17,432 bases of DNA from Thalassospiraceae bacterium (GTDB lineage Bacteria; Pseudomonadota; Alphaproteobacteria; Rhodospirillales; Magnetovibrionaceae), in contig DAOWFT010000093.1 in the NCBI GenBank assembly GCA_030637845.1, positions 1 through 17,432 of the forward strand, read 5' to 3'. A model generated the notes under the pieces. The model saw only the letters and a program-made list of their open reading frames with translations. It had not been told where the DNA came from and did no database searches. The number at the start of each line of letters is the position of its first letter. The first letter of the stretch is position 1. Below, piece by piece: positions 1 through 7,187 of this stretch. A program made the position numbers and the translations under genes.

Positions 1-2
1 AT

Positions 3-266
3 GGCCCTGTGGATGCGGCGTTTAATGCGGTCAAGCAGCTGTTCCCCCATGAGGCCCGGCTCCAGCTTTATCAGGTTCATGCTGTTACCGGCGGAACCGA
101 TGCTCAGGCCGAGGTCACCGTCAGGTTGGAGGAAAAAGGCCGCAGCGTTAACGGACAGGCGGCTGACACCGATACCATGGTGGCCAGCGTCAAGGCCTAC
201 ATCAATGCCCTGAACAAGCTTTTGGTAAAGCGTGAAAAATCGGCCCCATCGGCGCTTTCGGCCTAG
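3..266 (+). CDS. leuA: 2-isopropylmalate synthase, C-terminal fragment
   Basis: This is the last 87 residues of LeuA, whose upstream part lies outside the window. LeuA condenses acetyl-CoA with 2-oxoisovalerate in the first committed step of leucine synthesis, in the cytoplasm. The visible part is the end of the C-terminal regulatory (LeuA dimer) domain that binds the feedback inhibitor leucine. It opens with GPVDAAFNAV, the typical 'GPVDA' strand-helix of this domain, followed by the YQVHAVTGGTDAQAEVTVRLE strands and a final helix (VKAYINALNKLL), as in full-length LeuA. The stop is TAG at 264-266. The frame is open from base 3, so no start is visible. Family assignment rests on motif recognition and is fairly secure. 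It is followed by a 139-base gap before mreB, a neighbourhood seen in Rhodospirillales-like genomes. Confidence 0.88.
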   Translation, partial: GPVDAAFNAVKQLFPHEARLQLYQVHAVTGGTDAQAEVTVRLEEKGRSVNGQAADTDTMVASVKAYINALNKLLVKREKSAPSALSA

Positions 267-278
267 TAATTCACCTGC

Positions 279-306
279 TTGGGCCTGTATAAACAATGTG
301 TATAAA
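279..306 (+). promoter_or_regulatory. candidate sigma70 promoter for mreB
   Basis: A TTGGGC (279-284) and a TATAAA (301-306) are separated by 16 bases, in the leuA-mreB gap. A second TATAAA lies at 288-293. Transcription would begin near 313, leaving a leader of about 90 bases that opens with a hairpin. The -35 match is weak, so this is inference from spacing and the good -10 only. Confidence 0.35.
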
Positions 307-312
307 GGACGT

Positions 313-332
313 GCCGGATTCGCATATCCGGC
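313..332. other. stem-loop between leuA and mreB
   Basis: Perfect 7-base arms GCCGGAT (313-319) and ATCCGGC (326-332) enclose a 6-base loop. No T-run follows on the plus strand, so it is not a canonical intrinsic terminator. It may be a weak or Rho-assisted leuA terminator, or a 5' end structure of the mreB message. Nothing else is recognisable in 267-405 apart from the candidate promoter and the mreB ribosome binding site GGTGGA at 391-396. Confidence 0.4.
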
Positions 333-405
333 GGGCCCTTGCCCAAAGGCGGTAGATTCTGGGGTTTTTCTTAATAAAAGTAATTAAACTGGTGGATTTT
401 AAGTA

Positions 406-1446
406 ATGTTTTCGTCTCTTTTTGGTTTTCTTTCGGCAGATATGGCCATCGATTTAGGTACCGCAAACACCCTTGTTTTTGTCAAGGGCAAGGGCATCGT
501 GCTCAACGAGCCCTCGGTTGTGGCAATAACAGAACACAAGGGCAAAAAGCAGGTGCTGGCTGTCGGTAACGAAGCCAAGCAGATGCTGGGTCGCACCCCG
601 GGTGACATTCAAGCAATTCGCCCCTTACGTGACGGCGTTATTGCCGATTTCGAAGTCGCCGAAGAAATGATCAAATATTTTATCCGCAAGGTTCACAACC
701 GCCGCAGTTTCGCCAGCCCCATGGTTGTAGTTTGCGTGCCATCGGGCTCTACCGCGGTAGAGCGCCGCGCCATTCAGGAATCTGCTGAAAGCGCAGGCGC
801 ACGCAAGGTATTTTTAATCGAAGAACCAATGGCCGCCGCCATCGGCGCCGGCCTTCCGGTGACCGAACCCACCGGTTCAATGGTTGTTGATATTGGCGGT
901 GGCACCACCGAAGTTGCGGTGCTTAGCCTTGGCGGTATTGTTTATGCCCGCTCGGTTCGGGTTGGTGGCGACAAAATGGATGAGGCCATTATTGCCTACA
1001 TTCGTCGCAATCATAACTTGCTGGTCGGCGAAGCATCGGCTGCACGCATAAAAGAAACCATCGGTTCGGCCTGCCCGCCGGAAGAAGGCGATGGCCGCAC
1101 CATGGAAATAAAAGGCCGCGATCTTATGAACGGCGTGCCTAAGGAACTTATTATTTCAGAGCGCCAAATTGCCGAGAGTCTGGCCGAACCTGTTGGCGCA
1201 ATTATCGAGGCCGTAAAGGTGGCGTTGGAACACACAGCACCCGAACTGGCAGCCGATATAGTTGATAAAGGCATCGTTCTTACCGGTGGTGGCGCTTTGT
1301 TGGGCAACATTGATTATGTCCTCAGGCACGCAACCGGGCTTCCGGTTTCTATTGGTGATGATCCGCTTTCATGCGTGGTCTTGGGAACCGGTCGGGCCTT
1401 GGAAGAAATGAAAAAACTCAGAAACGTGCTGACGACTATGTATTAA
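406..1446 (+). CDS. mreB: rod shape-determining protein MreB (bacterial actin)
   Basis: MreB is the actin homologue that forms membrane-bound filaments guiding lateral peptidoglycan synthesis. The 346-residue product has the usual family length. The nucleotide-binding signatures are visible: phosphate-1 loop DLGTANT (residues 16-22), phosphate-2 loop DIGGGT (162-167) and the adenosine loop TGGG (293-296). The N-terminus MFSSLFGFLSADMAIDLG is short and amphipathic, matching the membrane-targeting segment of proteobacterial MreB. The ATG at 406 is preceded by GGTGGA (391-396). It is first gene of the elongasome cluster, but is separated from mreC by 214 bases, so it can be expressed partly on its own, as is common because MreB is needed in excess over MreC/D. 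No missing residues noticed. Confidence 0.97.
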   Translation: MFSSLFGFLSADMAIDLGTANTLVFVKGKGIVLNEPSVVAITEHKGKKQVLAVGNEAKQMLGRTPGDIQAIRPLRDGVIADFEVAEEMIKYFIRKVHNRRSFASPMVVVCVPSGSTAVERRAIQESAESAGARKVFLIEEPMAAAIGAGLPVTEPTGSMVVDIGGGTTEVAVLSLGGIVYARSVRVGGDKMDEAIIAYIRRNHNLLVGEASAARIKETIGSACPPEEGDGRTMEIKGRDLMNGVPKELIISERQIAESLAEPVGAIIEAVKVALEHTAPELAADIVDKGIVLTGGGALLGNIDYVLRHATGLPVSIGDDPLSCVVLGTGRALEEMKKLRNVLTTMY

Positions 1447-1513
1447 CGGAGTATGTATTGAGCGGGTTTTCAGCCCGGCTTCATTTCCAGCTACCCATAA
1501 GCATTGGCAATTA

Positions 1514-1541
1514 TTGCGTTTTTTTCTGGTTAATCTATATT
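1514..1541 (+). promoter_or_regulatory. candidate promoter with inverted repeat upstream of mreC
   Basis: TTGCGT (1514-1519) and TATATT (1536-1541) are 16 bases apart. The -10 overlaps a perfect inverted repeat, GGTTAA (1528-1533) and TTAACC (1540-1545), with 6 bases between the arms. This would give mreC-mreD-PBP2-rodA a promoter independent of mreB. The TTAA-N6-TTAA core resembles the alphaproteobacterial CtrA site (TTAA-N7-TTAA) but is one base too short. Promoter function is inference. Confidence 0.35.
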
Positions 1542-1600
1542 AACCCTAGTCCGGGCATAGTATTTGCTCGGGTTTAGCATTGCTAGAGCACCCGCATTTA

Positions 1601-1626
1601 AACCCCATTGTAATAATGATGGGGTT
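1601..1626. other. stem-loop in the mreB-mreC gap
   Basis: Arms AACCCCAT (1601-1608) and ATGGGGTT (1619-1626) pair perfectly around a 10-base AT-rich loop. It lies 34 bases ahead of the mreC start and is not followed by a T-run, so it is not an obvious terminator. It could stabilise the mreC message end or limit read-through from mreB. The rest of 1447-1600 holds only the candidate promoter. Confidence 0.4.
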
Positions 1627-1660
1627 CTGGGGATTTTCCCATGTAGAGCGGGGGAAAAAT

Positions 1661-2545
1661 ATGACAGATCGTATTAGAGCTATACATTCAGGCTTCGTCC
1701 AGCCCGGGCGCGGTGTCGGCAACCGACTTATGTACGTTACTTTGGTGGCGGCATCCCTTGGCCTGTTGCTATTGGGAAAAGCCGATCCAGAGCTAATGGA
1801 ACGGGTACGCTCCAACATATCGGATGTTGCGACCCCTATACTCGATACCTTATCCAGGCCAATTTCAAGCACCGAAAAAGTTATTTCTGAAATTAATCTT
1901 CTTGCCGACATAAGATCAGAAAATGAAAAACTGCGCGGCGAAAATGATTTGCTTTTGCAGTGGCAATCTGCCGCCCGAAAGCTTGAGGTCGAAAACAAAC
2001 AATTAAAGGGGCTATTGAACTTTGCCCCCGATGCCGAACCCGGATTTATAACCGCGCGCGTAATAGCAGATACAGGCGGCGCGTTTGTTCGCAGTCTTAT
2101 TGCCGGTGCCGGTTTGCGCAATGGCGCGACCAAGGGTCAGGCCGTGGTAACAAATGAAGGGCTGGTCGGCAGGGTGCAGGGCGTTGGTACGCGTTCGGTT
2201 CGTATTTTGCTAATAACCGATCTTACCTCTCGCATCCCGGTTATTGTTGAGGCGAGCAGAACAAGAGCAATAATGGCTGGTGATAATTCAGACAGACCAA
2301 AGTTAATTCATCTCCCCCCCGGTGCGGTGGTTTCGCCCGGTGACAGGGTGGTTACATCCGGTCATGGCGGCGCTTTTCCACCGGGAATACAGGTGGGCAT
2401 AATAACCGCAGTCGATGAAAAAGGAATTATGGTGCAGCCGTTCGTACAGCGCGAACGGATAGAGTTTGTACGAATTGTGGATTACGGCCTTAAAGGAATT
2501 CTTGATGCACCTTCGGCGGCAGAAGGTGCAGGAGTGAGCAAATAA
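1661..2545 (+). CDS. mreC: rod shape-determining protein MreC
   Basis: MreC is a bitopic inner-membrane protein whose periplasmic domain binds PBP2 and activates the RodA-PBP2 synthase. The product is 294 residues from the chosen ATG. It shows a cytoplasmic N-terminus, one membrane helix (about residues 24-39, rich in L/A/V), a coiled coil (about 70-110, with repeated E/K/L heptads such as RSENEKLRGENDLLL), then the two beta domains typical of MreC. The frame is open further up to 1580, but the ATG at 1661 has a good Shine-Dalgarno (GCGGGGGA, 1649-1656) and gives the usual N-terminus, so it is preferred. The stop TAA (2543-2545) overlaps the mreD ATG by one base, implying translational coupling. 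Confidence 0.93.
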   Translation: MTDRIRAIHSGFVQPGRGVGNRLMYVTLVAASLGLLLLGKADPELMERVRSNISDVATPILDTLSRPISSTEKVISEINLLADIRSENEKLRGENDLLLQWQSAARKLEVENKQLKGLLNFAPDAEPGFITARVIADTGGAFVRSLIAGAGLRNGATKGQAVVTNEGLVGRVQGVGTRSVRILLITDLTSRIPVIVEASRTRAIMAGDNSDRPKLIHLPPGAVVSPGDRVVTSGHGGAFPPGIQVGIITAVDEKGIMVQPFVQRERIEFVRIVDYGLKGILDAPSAAEGAGVSK

Positions 2546-3060
2546 TGAAGCCCGGTTTTTTGCAGCGTCTTGATTTAATTGCACGTGGTTCAACACCGTT
2601 TGTCCTGACCGCGCTTCTTATAGTAATGAGCGCAATACCCACCAGGATTCCTGAATTTGCCCACATCGCACCAATGTTGCCGCTTATGGCTATATATCAT
2701 TGGTCTATCTATCGTCCCGATCTTTTACCGGCATGGGCGGTTTTCATAGCAGGCCTGATGCAGGATGCCTTGGTCGGCACGCCGTTTGGGGTAAATGCGC
2801 TTGTTTTCCTTGCCGTACACATGGTTGTTTTGAGCCAGCAGGTGTTTTTTACCGGAAAATCATTTGCGGTTGTGTGGATTGGTTTTGCGATGGTGTCTGC
2901 GGCGGCGTTCGTTCTGACGTGGGCTTTGGTCTCTGGCTTTTTTGGCCAGTCAACCGGACTGATGAATATGTTTTTTCAGTATCTGGTTACGCTTGGAACC
3001 TTTCCCGTTCTGACGTGGATGTTGATGCTATGGCAGCAACGAATGTTGACCACAGAATAA
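2545..3060 (+). CDS. mreD: rod shape-determining protein MreD
   Basis: MreD is a small polytopic inner-membrane protein of the elongasome, working with MreC and RodA; its biochemical role is unclear. The 171-residue product has about five hydrophobic segments and family hallmarks: a PLMAIYHWSIYRPDLLPAW segment, then GLMQDALVGTPFGVNAL, matching the conserved 'W..RPD..P.....GLL.D...G.P.G..AL' pattern of MreD. It starts in a TAATG overlap with mreC; the AGGAG at 2530-2534 lies about 10 bases ahead of the ATG. Its stop lies inside the first unit of a short 10-base tandem repeat that fills the gap to the PBP2 gene. Confidence 0.92.
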   Translation: MKPGFLQRLDLIARGSTPFVLTALLIVMSAIPTRIPEFAHIAPMLPLMAIYHWSIYRPDLLPAWAVFIAGLMQDALVGTPFGVNALVFLAVHMVVLSQQVFFTGKSFAVVWIGFAMVSAAAFVLTWALVSGFFGQSTGLMNMFFQYLVTLGTFPVLTWMLMLWQQRMLTTE

Positions 3061-3090
3061 ATAAGAATAAATAAGAATAAACAGGAATAA
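3051..3090. repeat. degenerate 10-bp tandem repeat between mreD and mrdA
   Basis: Four consecutive 10-base units: CACAGAATAA (3051-3060), ATAAGAATAA (3061-3070), ATAAGAATAA (3071-3080) and ACAGGAATAA (3081-3090). Units 2 and 3 are identical. The first unit carries the mreD stop codon, and the last carries the AGGA that serves as ribosome binding site for mrdA, whose ATG starts at 3092. The pattern is typical of replication slippage and occupies the entire gap. Confidence 0.8.
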
Positions 3091-3091
3091 A

Positions 3092-4990
3092 ATGCATAGG
3101 GATTCCGAAAGACATAAGCTTTTTTCCCGCCGGGCGGCAATGCTTGCCGGGGGCAAGGCATTGCTGTTATCAACCCTTGTCGGACGCATGTATTACCTGC
3201 AGGTAGTCGAATCCAGTCGCTATAAAACACTAGCCGATGAAAACCGAATAAACCTGCGACTTTTAGCCCCGCCAAGGGGCAGAATAGTTGACCGTTTTGG
3301 CCGCGCCATGGCCGATAATCAGCAAAACTATCGCGCGGTGGTCATACCGGAACAAGCGGGCGATCTGTCTATAACGCTCGATCTTCTTTCCAAAATTATA
3401 CCCATGGGCGACAAAGATTGGCGCAGGATTTTGCGCGAGGCCAAACGCAAACGCGCATTCGTGCCAATTACGGTGCGCGAAAACCTTAGCTGGGGTGATG
3501 TTGCACGGATTGAGGTAAACACCCCCGACCTGCCCGGTGTGTTAATAGATGTCGGTCAGAGCAGGAATTATATATATGGCGAAGAAGTAGCCCATGTTAT
3601 GGGGTATGTTGCGGCTGTTTCTGAAAAAGAAATTTCCGACGATCCGCTGCTTGAGCTTCCGGGATTTCGCATAGGCAAAGCAGGAATTGAAAAAGTATAT
3701 GATATGCAGCTGCGCGGCACAGGCGGCAGCTCGCAGGTTGAGGTAAATGCCCTTGGCCGTGTTATTCGCGAGCTTGCCCGTCAGGAAGGTCAGCCCGGAA
3801 ACGAAGTTCGCCTGACGATTAATCTGGATCTGCAGCGGTTTGTATCGAAACTGCTGGGTAAAGAAAGCGCATCGGTTGTTGTGGTTGATGTTCATTCCGG
3901 TGATGTGCTGGCCATGGTTTCCAGTCCTTCGTTTGATCCCAATATGTTTAACAAGGGATTGGATCAAGCCCAGTGGGATGCGTTAATCCATAATAAAAAA
4001 TCCCCGCTAACCAACAAGGCCATATCGGGGCAGTACTCTCCGGGATCGACCTTTAAAATGGCAGTGGCGTTGGCGGCCCTTGAAAAAGGATCCATAACAC
4101 CAGAAACAAAAATCCATTGTTCCGGTTCGACCAAACTGGGCAACGCAGAGTTTCATTGCTGGAAACGTGGCGGCCATGGTTCGGTAAACATGGAAGAAGC
4201 AATAGAGCAATCGTGTGATGTTTATTTTTATGAAACCGCCAGACGTGCGGGCATAGATAGAATATCGGCCATGGGCGAAAGGCTCGGCATGGGCAAGTCG
4301 CTGGACTTGGGTCTTCCCGGCGAAAAACACGGCCTTATGCCGACACGCAAATGGAAAATGGGCGAATTAAATGAGCCATGGCAAATGGGCGAAACCATGA
4401 TAGCGGGCATCGGGCAGGGTTATGTGCTTACCACGCCGCTGCAATTGGCGATTATGACGGCACGAATTGCCAATGGCGGTTTTCAGGTTTTCCCCAGATT
4501 GGTTGTTAATGAGGATGGGGAAGATGCGTCCGACAATGAAACAGAACTTAAATCCATCGGTGTTGCCCCGGAATATCTGCAAATTGTTAAAAATGGAATG
4601 AACAATGTCGTAAATGGAAAAAAGGGTACGGCAAGAAAGGCGCGCATATCAGAAGTAGGCATGGAAATGGCTGGCAAAACAGGCACGGTTCAGGTTCGCC
4701 GGATTAGCAAGTTGGAGCGTGAAACCGGTGTGCTTAAAAACGATGAGCTACCATGGAAAGAGCGCGATCACGCATTGTTTGTGGGCTATGGTCCGGTAGA
4801 AAACCCCAGATTTGCCGTATCCGTTGTGGTTGAACATGGCGGAAGCGGCTCTGGCGCCGCCGCACCGTTGGCGCGAGATATTTTATTGGAAGCACAAAAG
4901 CTCGCCTTGAGCACCCCCGCCCCCGCCCCGGTCTCGCGTGAGGCAAACAGCAAAGTAATGGATAAAGACGGGGGTGAAGATGTTACATAA
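3092..4990 (+). CDS. mrdA: penicillin-binding protein 2, peptidoglycan DD-transpeptidase
   Basis: PBP2 crosslinks lateral-wall peptidoglycan made by RodA. The 632-residue product has the class B PBP order: short cytoplasmic N-terminus, one membrane helix (about residues 14-32), a dimerisation/pedestal domain, then the transpeptidase domain. All catalytic motifs are present: S319-T-F-K322 with the acylated serine, S374-C-D376 (the SxN-type motif, with D in place of N, common in PBP2), and K529-T-G531. PRGRIVDRFGRAMADN near residues 53-68 is the usual class B PBP signature. The ATG at 3092 follows AGGA at 3083-3086. The stop TAA (4988-4990) overlaps rodA. The C-terminus has an Ala/Pro-rich tail (TPAPAPVS). 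Confidence 0.96.
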   Translation: MHRDSERHKLFSRRAAMLAGGKALLLSTLVGRMYYLQVVESSRYKTLADENRINLRLLAPPRGRIVDRFGRAMADNQQNYRAVVIPEQAGDLSITLDLLSKIIPMGDKDWRRILREAKRKRAFVPITVRENLSWGDVARIEVNTPDLPGVLIDVGQSRNYIYGEEVAHVMGYVAAVSEKEISDDPLLELPGFRIGKAGIEKVYDMQLRGTGGSSQVEVNALGRVIRELARQEGQPGNEVRLTINLDLQRFVSKLLGKESASVVVVDVHSGDVLAMVSSPSFDPNMFNKGLDQAQWDALIHNKKSPLTNKAISGQYSPGSTFKMAVALAALEKGSITPETKIHCSGSTKLGNAEFHCWKRGGHGSVNMEEAIEQSCDVYFYETARRAGIDRISAMGERLGMGKSLDLGLPGEKHGLMPTRKWKMGELNEPWQMGETMIAGIGQGYVLTTPLQLAIMTARIANGGFQVFPRLVVNEDGEDASDNETELKSIGVAPEYLQIVKNGMNNVVNGKKGTARKARISEVGMEMAGKTGTVQVRRISKLERETGVLKNDELPWKERDHALFVGYGPVENPRFAVSVVVEHGGSGSGAAAPLARDILLEAQKLALSTPAPAPVSREANSKVMDKDGGEDVT

Positions 4991-6134
4991 TAATTCCTTC
5001 GTGCAATCACAGATGTCATTAGGGCAAAAACTTCTGCACATGCATTGGTTTTTTATTATTTTGCTGTGCATTACCGCAACGGTTGGGTTTGCCATGCTTT
5101 ATTCGGCAGCAGGTGGCGACCTTGATCCATGGGCATCGCGCCAGATGGTGCGTTTTGCACTTGGTCTTTTAGGGATGACCGTTGTTGCGGTTACCGATAT
5201 CAGGTTGTGGCTGCGTTTTTCATATGGGGTGTATTTTGTTGTTTTGGCTTTATTGATAGCGGTGGAAATTGCCGGCTTTGTCGGTATGGGGGCGCAACGC
5301 TGGATCAGCCTGGGTATATTTAATGTCCAGCCATCTGAATTAATGAAGGTTGCGGTGGTTCTTGCGCTGGCAAGATATTTTCACGGCGGCAGCATAGAAG
5401 AAATTGAACGCCCGACATTTCTTATTCCGCCATTGTTAATGGTCGCCGTTCCGGCGTTTTTGATTTTGCGCCAGCCGGATTTAGGGACCACAATTATGGT
5501 GGTGTTCGCTAGTATTGGAATATTTTTTGCCGCCGGGGTTCGCATATGGAAATTCGTATTGGTTGGCGGGGTTGGCCTTGCCAGTGCGCCGGTCGCATGG
5601 TTTTACCTGCTACGTGATTATCAGCGCGCCCGCATTATGACCTTTATCAACCCCGAGCAAGATACCCTTGGTTCCGGCTACCATATTATTCAGTCCAAAA
5701 TTGCACTGGGGTCAGGCGGGGTATTTGGCAAGGGCTATCTGATGGGAACCCAAGGTCACCTTAATTTCCTGCCTGAAAAACAAACCGATTTTATATTTAC
5801 CATGCTGGCAGAGGAATTCGGTCTTGTCGGCGGGCTTGGCCTATTGGCCCTTTATATTTTATTGTTGTTCTATGGATTTTCCATTTCACTTTCCAGTCGC
5901 AGCCATTTTGGTCGTCTGGTTGGGATGGGGGTTACCATAACTTTCTTCCTCTATATTTTTATTAATATTGCAATGGTTATGGGGCTTATACCGGTTGTTG
6001 GTGTGCCGTTGCCATTGGTTTCATATGGCGGAACCGCAATGCTGACGATTTTGTTTGGCTTTGGCTTGCTGATGTGCGTTCACATCAATCGCGACTTGAC
6101 CATTGGCCGTCGCGATAGCGGAGATGATTTTTAG
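4980..6134 (+). CDS. rodA: RodA, SEDS-family peptidoglycan glycosyltransferase
   Basis: RodA polymerises lipid II into glycan strands and works as a pair with PBP2. The 384-residue product is polytopic with about ten membrane segments. SEDS signatures are visible: QRWISLGIFNVQPSELMK, ILRQPDLGTT, and the extracellular NFLPEKQTDFIF segment with the catalytic aspartate at D270; the C-terminal VGVPLPLVSYGGT is also canonical. I chose ATG 4980 because the G-run at 4970-4974 gives a Shine-Dalgarno 5 bases away; a GTG at 4974 would add two residues but has no such site. The start overlaps the mrdA end by 11 bases, implying coupling of the two partner enzymes. Confidence 0.95.
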   Translation: MLHNNSFVQSQMSLGQKLLHMHWFFIILLCITATVGFAMLYSAAGGDLDPWASRQMVRFALGLLGMTVVAVTDIRLWLRFSYGVYFVVLALLIAVEIAGFVGMGAQRWISLGIFNVQPSELMKVAVVLALARYFHGGSIEEIERPTFLIPPLLMVAVPAFLILRQPDLGTTIMVVFASIGIFFAAGVRIWKFVLVGGVGLASAPVAWFYLLRDYQRARIMTFINPEQDTLGSGYHIIQSKIALGSGGVFGKGYLMGTQGHLNFLPEKQTDFIFTMLAEEFGLVGGLGLLALYILLLFYGFSISLSSRSHFGRLVGMGVTITFFLYIFINIAMVMGLIPVVGVPLPLVSYGGTAMLTILFGFGLLMCVHINRDLTIGRRDSGDDF

Positions 6135-6501
6135 ATTGTCCCAACCCAGACTCAAGACAGGCATCTGGGTTTCCGCTCAACTTCGTTTGTGCGACCAGCA
6201 GACCATCCCGGCAGTAATTATCAAGCGCGGCGATATTGATGCCGGCGGTGTATTATTAAAAATCAATAGACTTGGTACCGGCTGCACGGTTCTGGCCCGC
6301 GTATTTGATGGCGATGGCAACAGGGTGTGGATGGTTGTTGCCGGTGGCGGGGCCGAGGGCTCCAAGCAACATCTGGAAATGGAAACATCCTCCGATGCCT
6401 ATATCGCGCGCGAAATAAATATTGATCCCGATTTATGGGTTGTGGAAATAGAAGACCGGGACGGTGCCTACGCACCAGACGGCGAAATTATCAATTCATA
6501 A
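6124..6501 (+). CDS. DUF1491 family protein
   Basis: The 125-residue product matches the DUF1491 pattern as I know it: LKTGIWVSAQLRLCDQQ near the start, IIKRGDIDAGGVLLKINR in the middle, and EINIDPDLWVVEIEDRDG near the end. No signal peptide or membrane helix is seen, so it is probably cytoplasmic. The family has no established function. It overlaps the rodA end by 11 bases, the same overlap as mrdA-rodA, so it is probably translated from the elongasome message. The ATG at 6124 directly abuts a GGAG, which is too close for a normal Shine-Dalgarno, so it may depend on ribosomes finishing rodA; a TTG at 6136 is an alternative with 12-base spacing. I do not infer a shape role beyond this context. 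Confidence 0.85.
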   Translation: MIFRLSQPRLKTGIWVSAQLRLCDQQTIPAVIIKRGDIDAGGVLLKINRLGTGCTVLARVFDGDGNRVWMVVAGGGAEGSKQHLEMETSSDAYIAREINIDPDLWVVEIEDRDGAYAPDGEIINS

Positions 6502-6563
6502 TCAGTTTTGGCGCAAACCCGGGCTTTATCCCCCATAGTCTTAAAAAGCTAATTGCTGGGTAT

Positions 6564-6596
6564 TAATTAGTATGCTAACTAATAGTATGCTAATTA
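6564..6596. promoter_or_regulatory. candidate MarR operator and promoter region
   Basis: The element lies 22 bases ahead of the MarR start. It contains TAGTATGCTAA twice (6568-6578 and 6583-6593; the 15-base units match at 13 of 15 positions) inside a perfect outer inverted repeat TAATTAG (6564-6570) and CTAATTA (6590-6596). TTAGTATGCTAA is itself a near-palindrome. MarR proteins bind AT-rich palindromes of this kind and often repress their own operon. A possible promoter is TTGCTG (6553-6558) with TAACTA (6576-6581) at 17 bases, which would put the operator over the -10. Binding is inferred. Confidence 0.55.
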
Positions 6597-6617
6597 TGAA
6601 GGACTGAATACCTAGAT

Positions 6618-7187
6618 ATGCCAGACCAAGACACACCAGACAAAGACCCAAGGAACGAGACCGGCTGCGAGACCCCGAATGAGCCACTATGGCAACCGGG
6701 AATGGACCGGGAATACATCGCGGCCGAGGTGCGCAAAAAAAGGAATAGCTCTATTGGCTACCTGTTGGCCAACGCCCACAAACTGACCATGGGAATGTTG
6801 GCCGAATGCCTTGCGCCCAAGGGGGTAACGCCCGCCCAGTGGCAGGTGTTGGTGGTGTTGTGGGAAGAAGACGGAATAGTTCAACGCGAACTTGCCGAGC
6901 GCATGGTTATTGAGCAGGCAACCCTTACCCGTACACTGGACAGGATGGAGCGCGACGGCTTTGTTGAGCGTCGTCGCGATGAACATGATCGCCGTCGGTT
7001 CAGGGTTTTTGTAACCGAAACAGGGTTCGGGCTTATCAATCTGTTGGTTCCCGAAGCAATGAAAACCCTGGCCGCGGTTACCGAAGGATTTAGCGAAGAA
7101 GAAGCAGAGCTTTTTCGTTCTTTTTTACGCAGGATAATAGGTAACGTTAACGCGGCCCATCCACTGGCCGAAAGAGGAGCCGCCTAA
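6618..7187 (+). CDS. MarR-family transcriptional regulator
   Basis: A 189-residue DNA-binding regulator with the MarR winged-helix fold: helix TPAQWQVLVVLWEEDGIVQRELAERM, recognition helix IEQATLTRTLDRMERDGFVERR, and wing DEHDRRRFRVFVTETG, the canonical 'D..DRR...V.LT..G' motif. The first roughly 40 residues are a polar extension rich in D, E, P and N that is longer than in most family members. MarR proteins usually repress a neighbouring efflux or catabolic operon and release DNA when they bind a small ligand. Here the next genes encode an RND pump, and the stop (TAA 7185-7187) directly abuts the next ATG. The nearest Shine-Dalgarno-like sequence (GAAGGA, 6598-6603) is 14 bases away, so initiation may be weak. 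The ligand cannot be deduced. Confidence 0.9.
   Translation: MPDQDTPDKDPRNETGCETPNEPLWQPGMDREYIAAEVRKKRNSSIGYLLANAHKLTMGMLAECLAPKGVTPAQWQVLVVLWEEDGIVQRELAERMVIEQATLTRTLDRMERDGFVERRRDEHDRRRFRVFVTETGFGLINLLVPEAMKTLAAVTEGFSEEEAELFRSFLRRIIGNVNAAHPLAERGAA

Noticed and set aside
1..213. Plus-strand frame starting at base 1 ahead of leuA's visible end
   Set aside because: It is an out-of-frame reading of the leuA C-terminus, whose own frame (from base 3) matches the LeuA regulatory domain.
371..387. TTAA...TTAA pair upstream of mreB as a CtrA site
   Set aside because: The spacing is nine bases, not seven, and the surrounding sequence is simply AT-rich.
1546..2133. Open frame antisense to mreC (about 195 codons)
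   Set aside because: No domain, no good ribosome site, and composition expected of the reverse of a coding sequence.
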